A stretch of 29,567 bases of DNA from JBCCIM01 sp045106435 (GTDB lineage Bacteria; Bacteroidota; Rhodothermia; Rhodothermales; JAHQVL01). This document shows positions 7,353 through 14,652 of the stretch, one piece after another. Location: positions 1 to 29,567 of the forward strand of contig JBGCEN010000147.1 in assembly GCA_045106435.1 (NCBI GenBank), read 5' to 3'. A model generated the notes under the pieces. The model ran no database searches and was not told the origin of the DNA. It saw only the letters and a list, made by a program, of their open reading frames with translations. Each line of letters begins with the position of its first letter. Within the stretch, counting starts at the first letter, position 1. A program made the translations under genes and the position numbers.

Positions 7353-8702
7353 CTAAAACACAAAGGCAGCCGGCCCCGTTTCATCTTTAAAAAACTCCGC
7401 TTCTTTGTGCTGCGGATACTTCCCCGCATAAGCCTGACTCCAGTTTTCGAGAAATTGATCAGCACGCGTTTTTGCGACCAAAGCCCATACTGCCCCTCCA
7501 AAGCCGGCCCCAAATGCTGAAGCAGCGTATGCGCCAAGTTCTCTTGCAGCGCCGGCCAGATAAATCGTTTCTGGAATCTGGTTTCTGAGTTTTTCTTCAG
7601 CATCAGCCTGAGAAGCAGCAACAACCTGCCCCAGTGCCAATTGATTGCCATTTTCAAGGGCCCTAATTGCTGCTGGAATGTAGATCGATGTCTCGTTATA
7701 GAATTGCTCAAAGCGTTCAGCCAAATGACCGTGCTGTTTCAAACGCTTCAGAAATGATTCTTTCTCAAATGACGGCGATTGAACAATGGTCGCCAAATCT
7801 GTTGATTTCATTTCGTTTTGCTGATTCCAAAAATCCACCACTTGACTGGCAAGGCTGGTGGCTTGGTTATAGCGCAGTTTTGCACCTTCTGTTTTTTCCG
7901 CCTTCACGCCACTGCTTGCTATACAGAATACTGTGTCGTCATCCAGCTTCGTGTAACCCAGTACTTCGGTTGGCCCAAATCCTACATGCATAATCTCTTG
8001 CGCGCGAGAACACAAAATTGCTGTATGATCCTGACTCCCACCAAACGTCCCTACCCCACGATCTCCAGCGAGATGTTTATACGTTTGCCCATTCTCAACA
8101 TGGCCTAGATAATCAGCCAATTGTGCCCGGTCAACCACAGCAGATTTAAAGGAGGTTGACTCATGAAAATTAAACAGCGTCTGTATAGCCAGATAGGTAG
8201 CAATTATAAATGCACTGGAACTACTCATCCCCGAGGCCACCGGCAGATCGCTTATGAAAGCAATCAGCCCCCCCTGGCCTATTGGACCGAAATTGTTGAT
8301 CAGACGCTTGATGGTCGTTTGCGGGTAAACTGCCCACGCCGGCGCATTTCTTTCAGCCTGACCTTGCTCGTCGATCGACACCATTTCACCGCGCACCACA
8401 TCAAAAACTGAAATCTCCCGCTGCTCCCATGGCATAACGAGCACAGCAAATCCGCGTTCTACTGCCACAAGAAGGCTCCTCCCCCCCGCATAATCTGTGT
8501 GCTTGCCTAATACTTCTATCCTTCCCGGCACCCAAACCGCCCTCACATGCGCGTTGCGTGCATGACCTAAAGATTCAAGTGCTGTAGCAATCTCGGCGTA
8601 ATTTTGCGCAAGCCGGCCTGAAGCCTCAACAGATAGTCTTTTATTGCACAACAGAGATGAAATCTTGTCTTTATGTAAAAAATCTTCGAGAAATCGAGAC
8701 AT
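7353..8702 (-). CDS. Galactokinase-family GHMP kinase
   Basis: The 449-residue product shows all three GHMP kinase motifs. They are VPGRIEVLGKHTDYAGG (about 58-74), the galactokinase-type sugar-binding motif; LPVASGMSSSSAF (153-165), the phosphate-binding loop; and GAGFGGAVW (398-406). SQDH (223-226) holds the likely catalytic Asp. Compared with classic GalK (GRVNLIGEHTDY), Asn is replaced by Glu and the sugar-contacting Glu by Lys, so the sugar could differ from galactose. The enzyme is cytosolic and ATP-dependent. The start is ATG 8702. No other Leloir-pathway gene is in the window. Confidence 0.75.
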   Translation of the reverse strand: MSRFLEDFLHKDKISSLLCNKRLSVEASGRLAQNYAEIATALESLGHARNAHVRAVWVPGRIEVLGKHTDYAGGRSLLVAVERGFAVLVMPWEQREISVFDVVRGEMVSIDEQGQAERNAPAWAVYPQTTIKRLINNFGPIGQGGLIAFISDLPVASGMSSSSAFIIATYLAIQTLFNFHESTSFKSAVVDRAQLADYLGHVENGQTYKHLAGDRGVGTFGGSQDHTAILCSRAQEIMHVGFGPTEVLGYTKLDDDTVFCIASSGVKAEKTEGAKLRYNQATSLASQVVDFWNQQNEMKSTDLATIVQSPSFEKESFLKRLKQHGHLAERFEQFYNETSIYIPAAIRALENGNQLALGQVVAASQADAEEKLRNQIPETIYLAGAARELGAYAASAFGAGFGGAVWALVAKTRADQFLENWSQAYAGKYPQHKEAEFFKDETGPAAFVF

Positions 8703-8846
8703 GTGCTTAAGTCACGGGATATTTGGCCGATATAACGTTTGGGAACTCTATCCAAAATCAAATCCTCACCTGATTCCTTCCTTGCGATAGAAGACCCGGC
8801 TTAATCTAACGTTCTTTTCTAACTCGCGCCCAACCAGCGAAAACAC

Positions 8847-8978
8847 ATGAATGTTTACTCAAAAAGCTCATTTTCGATGCCCCTCCAAATCAATAAGACG
8901 GGATTAGCTTTTGGCCTGGCCGCAACCCCTCAGTTTATTGAGTCTCTCTTTCCAGAGAGAGGGCCACCCCACCAATAG
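8847..8978 (+). CDS. Possible 43-aa ORF in the galK-fliS gap
   Basis: This is the only frame of note in the 619-base gap between 8703 and 9321. It encodes MNVYSKSSFSMPLQINKTG, then LAFGLAATPQFIESLFPERG and PPHQ. Composition is protein-like but there is no clear ribosome site, signal or domain. A weak hairpin (CTCTCT at 8944-8949 with AGAGAG at 8954-8959) lies within it. The rest of the gap is C/T- and A/C-rich with no feature I can support. Confidence 0.2.
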   Translation: MNVYSKSSFSMPLQINKTGLAFGLAATPQFIESLFPERGPPHQ

Positions 8979-9321
8979 TTGCTTTCGGAAGGGCCGGTGA
9001 AACGGTGTAGAAATCTGCAAATCGACTAATTAGCTATGACTACCCGCCTCGTTTCATCGGCTCCTCACATGTTCTTAATCGACCAATCAGTGCCATAACA
9101 ACACACAGCACATAACAGCAGTCTACACCAGACAAATCATCAACAATCCAAGCTACCTCTTCAAAAAAACCTACTTCTCAACACAGTTATTCCTTTCAAT
9201 TTAAATATACCAACAGCCAAATTCCCCTCCCGGCATTATCTGTATGCCCATTTTCGCCAGCCTCACTGTTCACGTTCTGTGGGCAGTGAGGTCTTCCTCT
9301 TTCATATCGTACAAGAATTCC

Positions 9322-9636
9322 ATGACTAAACCCTCTTATGCAATATCGATGTACAAAAAAGGACAGCTATGCGGTGCAAATCCATTTGAGCTGCTTATGG
9401 TAGCATACAGCGAAGCCATTTGGGGGTGTACCACGCAAAATGCAACACATGCCACAGCCGCGATACATGTACTTGTTGATAGCCTTGATCCCGAAGATCC
9501 TTCCCCTCTATCAAAAAATCTCATCAAATCTTATGCGGTCTGCCTCAACCTGATCGAAAGGAATAAGTACACAATTGCAGCAGACTTATTGCAAGCGCTG
9601 AGAAAGAGTTGGCGCGAAGCACATCAGCAGATATAA
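9322..9636 (+). CDS. FliS-like protein (orphan)
   Basis: From ATG 9322 the 104-residue product begins MTKPSYAISMYKKGQLCGAN and continues PFELLMVAYSEAI. The middle is helical, with LVDSLDP and NLIKSYAVCLNLIE, and the end reads LLQALRKSWREAHQQI. This order matches FliS, the export chaperone that binds flagellin C-termini: Tyr-rich start, A-P-x-E-L-x-x-x-L-Y-D-x-A-I, L-x-x-S-L-D, and L-L-x-x-L-R-x-x-W-x-E-A. The segment after the first helix is about ten residues shorter than usual. No flagellin, fliD or other flagellar gene is in the window. The upstream frame to 9244 lacks the family pattern. Confidence 0.55.
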   Translation: MTKPSYAISMYKKGQLCGANPFELLMVAYSEAIWGCTTQNATHATAAIHVLVDSLDPEDPSPLSKNLIKSYAVCLNLIERNKYTIAADLLQALRKSWREAHQQI

Positions 9637-9774
9637 ATATTTGCGCGCATGTTCTATTACAAAAACACCCTTATCAAACGAAACGCAAAACTTTTCCTGC
9701 ACTAATTGATACGAAGAATTCGGTATATTATATCTATCGAGTTCAAATGACCATTAATTCCCAAGGACTTTTAC

Positions 9775-10392
9775 ATGCGTTCGTTTACTATCCAACCGTT
9801 TGCAATCCAACTTGCCTTATTCGGCCTTCTGATGCTTTGTGCCTCCCCGCTTATGGCTCAGAGTGTACCATCTAACGAGATACAAATCGCCGGCGCCACG
9901 TCGCCAGCGCCCGCCGACCTGAAAGACGATGCCCGTATACTAGGGTACAATGCTGATGGTGACCTGGTTGAAATTCGTAGCGGCACCAACGATTTCACGT
10001 GCGTTGCAGATAATCCTTTTGATGAGCGCTTCCATGCGGCTTGCTATAAAAACACGATGGACCCTTTTATGTCGCGTGGTCGCGAGTTAAAAAAAGAAGG
10101 CGTGGGCAGAGATGAATCGCGTGAGATGCGGATGAAAGAAATTGAAGCAGGCAAAATCAAAATGCCTGAGGATCCGGCTGCGCTGTATCAACTGTTCGGA
10201 TCTGCATCAAGTCTGAACGTAGAGACTGGAGAAGTATCGGATGTGCGGCCACTTTATGTTTTGTACATGCCCTATGCTACAACCGAAACAACCGGTGTCT
10301 CGGCTCAGGCACCAATGGAAGGCGCTCCCTGGTTAATGGATGCGGGTCTCCCCTGGGCGCACATTATGTACTCGCCGGCATCTGGCAATTAA
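9775..10392 (+). CDS. Secreted protein of unknown function
   Basis: The 205-residue product has a clear signal peptide: basic start MRSFTIQP, hydrophobic core to about residue 26, and cleavage after PLMAQ. The mature part begins with a Pro/Ala linker. It then shows VEIRSGTNDFTCVADNPFDE, FHAACYKNTMDPFMSRGREL and a Met/Glu/Arg-rich helix (RMKEIEAGKIKMPEDPAALYQ). Two cysteines (FTC and AAC) could form a disulphide in the periplasm. I recall similar NDFxCxxDxP/LxPFMxRGREL proteins in other marine bacteria, but no function is known. A hairpin terminator follows 13 bases after the stop. Confidence 0.7.
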   Translation: MRSFTIQPFAIQLALFGLLMLCASPLMAQSVPSNEIQIAGATSPAPADLKDDARILGYNADGDLVEIRSGTNDFTCVADNPFDERFHAACYKNTMDPFMSRGRELKKEGVGRDESREMRMKEIEAGKIKMPEDPAALYQLFGSASSLNVETGEVSDVRPLYVLYMPYATTETTGVSAQAPMEGAPWLMDAGLPWAHIMYSPASGN

Positions 10393-10405
10393 ACAGACTA
10401 AGCTC

Positions 10406-10429
10406 GACTTTGTCCTTTTGGACAAAGTC
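10406..10429 (+). terminator. 10-bp hairpin after the secreted-protein gene
   Basis: GACTTTGTCC (10406-10415) and GGACAAAGTC (10420-10429) pair perfectly around a TTTT loop, 13 bases after the stop codon. The position suits a terminator. The following bases (TCGAATATC) are not T-rich, so a stabiliser or repeat is also possible. Confidence 0.5.
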
Positions 10430-10447
10430 TCGAATATCGAACACCGA

Positions 10448-10600
10448 TCAAGGAATGTCCAATTTTGAAGGGTTTTTAAGCGCTATCTCGATGTTAGACA
10501 TACCTTTTGAGTCTTCGCCGTTTAATTTATCCAGGTCTGGTTGGTAAACCGAGACGTATAAATAATCGAAAAAGACCTTGGTGGCGCTAAAAAGAGGCTT
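10448..10600 (-). pseudogene. Possible protein-coding fossil inside the inverted repeat
   Basis: The minus strand is open for 50 codons between TGA at 10603-10601 and TGA at 10450-10448. It reads LFSATKVFFDYLYVSVYQPD, then LDKLNGEDSKGMSNIEIALK and NPSKLDIP. The composition is convincingly protein-like, but there is no start codon except an internal ATG. It may be the remnant tail of a gene once carried by the element. Chance cannot be excluded. Confidence 0.22.
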
Positions 10601-10672
10601 TCACATTTTCTTATTGGACAAAGTCGAGCTAAGTTACTCTTGTAGTTTATCGGTGCAGTTTCTCAGCGCCGT

Positions 10673-11200
10673 TTATTCTGCTTCAGCCTGACGAGATCCA
10701 AGCTCGCGATCCAGCAAAAAGAGGTTTGATCCTGAGTCTCCGATGAGGCGTAGCGTATCGATAACAGCGCGTACCGAGTCCTCTTCTTCTACCTGCTCAT
10801 CAACAAACCAGTTTAGTAGCGTCTGAAGTGGATAATCTCTGTTTTTTGTGGCCAGGTCGTACAGGTCATGAATTCGACTGGTGATGTACTGCTCATGCTC
10901 CAGCACTTGCTCAAAGGCTTCTAATGGCGTTTCAAACGTGATTTCTGGCTTTTCTATTGAATCCAACTCAATAGACCCATCTCTGGAAAGTAAGAAATCA
11001 TAAAACTTTAACGCGTGTACGGTTTCTTCTTCCCATTGGAGGCGAAGCCAGTGTGCAAATCCGCCAAACCCCATTTCATTAAATTTGGCAGACATGGCCA
11101 GATAGATATATGCCGACTGAAATTCTGCCTGGATCTGTGCATTGATTGCGGCTTCTACGGCTGTGTTAACACTTGCTTTTTTTGTAGGAGAGCTGCTCAT
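10673..11200 (-). CDS. ftnA: Ferritin (iron-storage, non-haem)
   Basis: The 175-residue product is a four-helix-bundle ferritin. Ferroxidase ligands are visible as E26 in QAEFQSAYIY, E59 and H62 in QWEEETVHALKFYDFLL, and the later acidic set in FVDEQVEEEDSVR. The FtnA-type spacing and the absence of a haem-binding bacterioferritin Met context argue for ferritin. It oxidises Fe(II) and stores Fe(III) in a 24-mer cage in the cytosol. The start is ATG 11200, preceded by AAAAGAAAG. No Fur box is obvious. The 491 bases upstream hold the palindromic element at 11337. Confidence 0.9.
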   Translation of the reverse strand: MSSSPTKKASVNTAVEAAINAQIQAEFQSAYIYLAMSAKFNEMGFGGFAHWLRLQWEEETVHALKFYDFLLSRDGSIELDSIEKPEITFETPLEAFEQVLEHEQYITSRIHDLYDLATKNRDYPLQTLLNWFVDEQVEEEDSVRAVIDTLRLIGDSGSNLFLLDRELGSRQAEAE

Positions 11201-11336
11201 GTATTCTTTCTTTTAGAATGAGTTCAAAAGGTGTTATTTGTTTAACTATGTAGTGGGTGTCGTGTTCGATTTAAAATACCTCAGGAACAAACAAGTCTTC
11301 GGGCTTCTACTATGGAATTGGTTCTGTTAGTTCTAA

Positions 11337-11495
11337 GGCGTGTGGACAATTAGCAGGGAAAAGAGCATTCGATGGCATTTTTGTTCAGATCAAGGCGCTT
11401 TTTGTGTTCAATGCAGCGCATCGGGCGCAAAAAGGAACGAAGATATGGGCAAAAAGGACGCGAAATGCATTTTGCAAGTTAATTGTCCACACGCC
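11337..11495. repeat. 159-bp imperfect palindrome with 16-bp perfect termini
   Basis: The termini GGCGTGTGGACAATTA (11337-11352) and TAATTGTCCACACGCC (11480-11495) are exact reverse complements. The interior is an imperfect palindrome centred near TGCAGCGCA (about 11413), with paired CTTTTTG and CAAAAAG blocks. As RNA it would fold into one long hairpin. It has no real coding frame. It looks like a REP- or MITE-type dispersed element in the gap between ferritin and porX. Bases CTA occur just outside both ends, a possible short target duplication. Confidence 0.7.
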
Positions 11496-11692
11496 CTAGC
11501 ATCATTTTTTGTCGAAATTACCGCGTCGTTCGGTTTACCATTTTTCAATATTGGAATTGAAAGTATATGAGGGATTGATACAATTTGTGCTTTTATGCCA
11601 GTGCTCAGCAGTGCATCCCTTTAAATGGGTAGGCCGGCGTAAGGCATGATTCCTTGTTTTTTAATTCCAACCTTAAATAGTTCATTTCCTAT

Positions 11693-13255
11693 ATGGCAGC
11701 ACCTCAAATTTTGTGGGCCGACGACGAGATTGATTTACTGAAACCACACATTCTTTTTCTGGAAAGCAAAGGATACACGGTTACGAGCGTATCGAATGGG
11801 GCAGACGCTGTAGAGCGGGTTAAACAAACTCGTTTTGACATGGTGCTTCTGGATGAACAAATGCCGGGTATGGGCGGATTGGATACGCTTGCCGGCATCA
11901 AGGAAATTGATCCAGATATGCCCGTTGTCATCGTTACGAAAAGTGAGGAAGAGTACCTCATGGAAGAGGCACTTGGTCAGCAAATCAGCGATTACCTGAC
12001 GAAGCCTGTGAATCCTAGTCAGATTTTGCTGACATGTAAAAGGATTTTGGAACGGACGCGCCTGCGAAGCGAAAAAGCCTCGCAGAGTTATTTGCAGTCC
12101 TTCAATCAGATTAGCGCTTCTTTGATGAATCCGCTCTCACATCAGGAGTGGGTCGATTTATATCTGAAGCTGGTAAATTACGATTTATCGTTGGAGGGGG
12201 ATGATGGAGCCCGACAGGTTCTTGATGATCAATACCGGGCAGCAAATCACGAATTTGGACGGTTTGTCGAAAATAATTACAAAGATTGGATTGCCAGTGT
12301 AAGCGAGCCGGCGGGTGAGCATCGTCCCGTGCTATCGCATGAAGTGGTAGGTAAATTCATCTTGCCCCACATCAACAGAAACAAGCCGGTTATCTTTTTT
12401 GTGATCGATTGTATGCGGCATGATCAGTGGCTGCAGTTTGAAAAATTGCTGTACCCATTGTTCAGTTTTAACAAATCGTATCACTACTCCATATTGCCTA
12501 CGGCAACGCCCTATTCGCGTAATGCTATTTTCAGTGGTTTGTTGCCACATGATCTGGAAAGACAATTTCCTTCGCTTTGGTCTCAGGGAGAAGAAGATGA
12601 GCATAGCCGAAATCGTAACGAGGAAGCGTTTCTGAAAAAGCTACTGGAACGAAAATCGCCCAGTACACGCATGCGTTACGAGAAGCTTGTGACGTCGCAG
12701 CATGGCAAAGAATTCTTGCAAAGCATCAACGAGTTCACGCAAAGTGATTTGAGTGCCATTGTAGTCAACTTTGTAGATATCCTGGCGCACACGCGCTCAG
12801 ATTCTGCAGTATTGAAAGAAATTGCACCAGATGAAAAGGCCTATCGTGCCTTGACGCGTACCTGGTTTGAGCATTCATGGCTCTTCCAGGCTTTTCAAAG
12901 TTTGGCAGAGGAAGATTGCACGATTGTCATCACCAGTGATCATGGGGCTGTACGCAGTTTACATCCAACAAAAGTAATTGGAGACCGCGAAACCTCAACG
13001 GCGCTGCGGTACAAATATGGCCGCAATTTGAAGTGTGACGAACGACACGCCATCTTTGTGAAAAACCCCCTGGACTATGGGCTGCCGAGCCGGGGCATCA
13101 ATACCAATTACATTATTGCCAAAGAAGATTATTACTTTGTGTATCCCACCAATTACAACCACTATGTAAATATGTATCGGGACACCATGCAACATGGTGG
13201 AGTAACGATGGAAGAGGTGATTTTGCCCGTCATTACAATGCAGCCAAAGCGTTGA
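11693..13255 (+). CDS. porX: PorX: response regulator with PglZ domain
   Basis: The 520-residue product joins a CheY-like receiver (about 1-120) to a PglZ/alkaline-phosphatase-superfamily domain (about 205-515). In the receiver D10/D11, the phospho-acceptor D54 in LLDEQMPG, T82 and K104 are all present. The effector shows VIDCMRHDQW (D239), TATPYSRNAIFSG with the nucleophile Thr, and ITSDHG (D416, H417), the metal-binding set of a phosphodiesterase. PorX controls type IX secretion genes together with PorY and SigP in other Bacteroidota (known from the family). Gene order porX then tsaE recurs in the phylum, as far as I recall. Confidence 0.92.
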   Translation: MAAPQILWADDEIDLLKPHILFLESKGYTVTSVSNGADAVERVKQTRFDMVLLDEQMPGMGGLDTLAGIKEIDPDMPVVIVTKSEEEYLMEEALGQQISDYLTKPVNPSQILLTCKRILERTRLRSEKASQSYLQSFNQISASLMNPLSHQEWVDLYLKLVNYDLSLEGDDGARQVLDDQYRAANHEFGRFVENNYKDWIASVSEPAGEHRPVLSHEVVGKFILPHINRNKPVIFFVIDCMRHDQWLQFEKLLYPLFSFNKSYHYSILPTATPYSRNAIFSGLLPHDLERQFPSLWSQGEEDEHSRNRNEEAFLKKLLERKSPSTRMRYEKLVTSQHGKEFLQSINEFTQSDLSAIVVNFVDILAHTRSDSAVLKEIAPDEKAYRALTRTWFEHSWLFQAFQSLAEEDCTIVITSDHGAVRSLHPTKVIGDRETSTALRYKYGRNLKCDERHAIFVKNPLDYGLPSRGINTNYIIAKEDYYFVYPTNYNHYVNMYRDTMQHGGVTMEEVILPVITMQPKR

Positions 13256-13387
13256 TGGAGGCTGTCCGCAACCCATCCTGATGCATTACGTCTTGTTATC
13301 AACAAGGATCGTTTTCGATAGTTAAGTTGTCTTCACGACCTTGGGTGCTTTGGTCAAAATCAGAAAACCAATATAGCGTAAGTAGCT

Positions 13388-14008
13388 GTGCGGCCATCTA
13401 GAGAATTTTTTTCAAAAGGGATTGTCTGGCTTTTCTTTGAGCTGACAATTGTATTTGTGGGCGTAATGCTGGCCTTTTTTGTCTCAAGCTGGCGCAGTGA
13501 TCAGGTGGACAAAACCCGCGCTATCAGAACGCTCAGAATTCTTGAATCAGAGCTGGCAGATTTTACAACATATGGGCCGCATGCACATACGCGTATTTTA
13601 GCAGCATTGGATACCTTTGAGCAAAAATTGGAAGCCGGCGATTTTCCTGTGCCGGCTTATTATCGTGAGCCACGGGCTTCTACTTCCCCTGTTGAAGCAT
13701 GGAAAGCAGTTGTGCAGTCAGGCGCTTACGAATTGCTGGATGACTCGTTGTTCTACGCTATGTCACTACATTATAACCGCGTAGTGCATTTTAACGCGCA
13801 GTATATGCGATATACGCTGGAAACCGAAGACATTGTAATGCCTTATATCGACGGTCCCACGCAGTTTTTTTACGAGCCCAATTCGAATAGATTGCGGAGT
13901 GAATATCGATGGCATGTTCGTCAGTTAGAGGAGGTGTCTGAGGAATTATCGCTATTGCTGGCAGAAGCCGCTGTAATGCAGGAAAAACTGCAGCGGCAGA
14001 TTAAATAA
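13388..14008 (+). CDS. Membrane-anchored protein, DUF6090-like layout
   Basis: The 206-residue product, read from GTG 13388, has one N-terminal transmembrane segment (about 11-31, WLFFELTIVFVGVMLAFFVSS). It is followed at once by WRSDQVDKTRAIRTLRILES and a helical, probably periplasmic or cytosolic domain with aromatic-rich stretches (ALFYAMSLHYNRVV-like). The helix-then-W-then-coiled-coil start resembles DUF6090 proteins of Bacteroidota, whose function is unknown. It sits between porX and tsaE on the same strand, 132 bases after porX. The exact start is uncertain because no ATG precedes the membrane segment. Confidence 0.65.
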   Translation: MRPSREFFSKGIVWLFFELTIVFVGVMLAFFVSSWRSDQVDKTRAIRTLRILESELADFTTYGPHAHTRILAALDTFEQKLEAGDFPVPAYYREPRASTSPVEAWKAVVQSGAYELLDDSLFYAMSLHYNRVVHFNAQYMRYTLETEDIVMPYIDGPTQFFYEPNSNRLRSEYRWHVRQLEEVSEELSLLLAEAAVMQEKLQRQIK

Positions 14009-14054
14009 ATATGGTTTTGTCCTGCTATATTATAGCATATGTACTTAGCTTTTC

Positions 14055-14089
14055 CTGACCACTGAAAACTGAAAACTGACCACTGATTT
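14055..14089. repeat. Heptamer array (CTGAAAA type), five units
   Basis: Five consecutive 7-base units read CTGACCA, CTGAAAA, CTGAAAA, CTGACCA and CTGATTT. The last unit runs into the TTG start codon of tsaE (14088-14090). In the tsaE frame the array itself supplies the upstream stop (TGA 14070). Confidence 0.8.
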
Positions 14090-14516
14090 GAACACCCACG
14101 AGGATCCTCATATCACTTCCTCTGAGGCCGAAACGCGTGCCTTGGGTGAGAAGTTTGCCGGTGAATTATCACCAGGACAGATTGTCGCGATGTATGGGAC
14201 ATTAGGCGCCGGGAAAACGCAGTTTACGAAAGGCATCTGTCGCTATTTCGATGTATCTGAATCGCTTGTGAGCAGTCCTACCTTTACACTTGTTAATGAG
14301 TATATAGGGAATGCCGGCTCCATTTATCATTTTGACGCATATCGTATAGAGCAAGTCAGTGAGTTTTTTGAATTGGGGTACGAAGAGTACTTTTTCGGTG
14401 ACGGGATTTGCCTGATTGAATGGCCCGATCACATCGAAGCACTGCTCCCGAACGACACCATTCGCCTACGCTTTACCCATCTGGGAGAGGACAAGCGAGA
14501 AATTAAACTGGTTTAG
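14088..14516 (+). CDS. tsaE: TsaE, ATPase of the tRNA t6A synthesis complex
   Basis: The 142-residue product has the TsaE P-loop YGTLGAGKTQFTKGI (36-50), the SPTFTLVNEY switch-like block (63-72) and HFDAYRIE (81-88), all diagnostic. It supports TsaB/TsaD in making N6-threonylcarbamoyladenosine at tRNA position 37. TTG 14088 is the likely start because the family N-terminus (TSSEAETRALGEKFA) requires initiation before residue 10 and a TGA lies in frame at 14070; CTG 14076 is the only alternative. No Shine-Dalgarno site exists, since a repeat array occupies that position. folC follows 135 bases later. Confidence 0.9.
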   Translation: MNTHEDPHITSSEAETRALGEKFAGELSPGQIVAMYGTLGAGKTQFTKGICRYFDVSESLVSSPTFTLVNEYIGNAGSIYHFDAYRIEQVSEFFELGYEEYFFGDGICLIEWPDHIEALLPNDTIRLRFTHLGEDKREIKLV

Positions 14517-14520
14517 GAAA

Positions 14521-14555
14521 GTTAAAAGTTAAAAGTCAAAAGCTAAAAGTTAAAT
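14521..14555. repeat. Heptamer array (GTTAAAA type), five units
   Basis: Five 7-base units read GTTAAAA, GTTAAAA, GTCAAAA, GCTAAAA and GTTAAAT, starting four bases after the tsaE stop codon. Two bases separate this array from the CCCTAAA array. It is one of several unrelated-sequence repeats sharing the same period of seven. Confidence 0.8.
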
Positions 14556-14557
14556 TT

Positions 14558-14652
14558 CCCTAAACCCTAAACCCTAAACCCTAAACCCTAAACCCTAAAC
14601 CCTAAACCCTAAACCCTAAACCCTAAACCCTAAACCCTAAACCCTAAACCCT
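14558..14652. repeat. Telomere-like CCCTAAA tandem array, 13 copies
   Basis: Thirteen perfect copies of CCCTAAA run from 14558 to 14648, followed by a partial CCCT that supplies the first base of the folC start codon TTG. The unit equals the plant-type telomere repeat, but the flanking genes are bacterial. Perfect copies suggest recent slippage expansion. The array fills the whole leader of folC and leaves no room for a Shine-Dalgarno site. Confidence 0.95.

Larger units (their letters stand above)
10401..10629. repeat. Inverted-repeat element with alternative arms
   Basis: AGCTCGACTTTGTCC (10401-10415) pairs exactly with GGACAAAGTCGAGCT (10615-10629). The inner ten bases of the left arm also pair with 10420-10429. 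One left arm therefore has two possible partners, 4 or 199 bases away. The element fills the gap between the convergent secreted-protein and ferritin genes. Words such as GAATATCGAACACCGATCAA (from 10432) resemble the arm of the repeat at 130-242. Confidence 0.65.

Noticed and set aside
9609..9875. 88-codon frame overlapping the start of the secreted-protein gene
   Set aside because: It is out of frame with the well-supported signal-peptide gene and has no domain.
11340..11570. 76-codon plus-strand frame between ferritin and porX
   Set aside because: It runs through the 159-bp palindrome and has no recognisable features.
14558..14652. Eukaryotic contamination or a true telomere
   Set aside because: Both flanking genes (tsaE, folC) are bacterial, complete and in the expected strand order, so an internal repeat is more likely; long reads could still overturn this.
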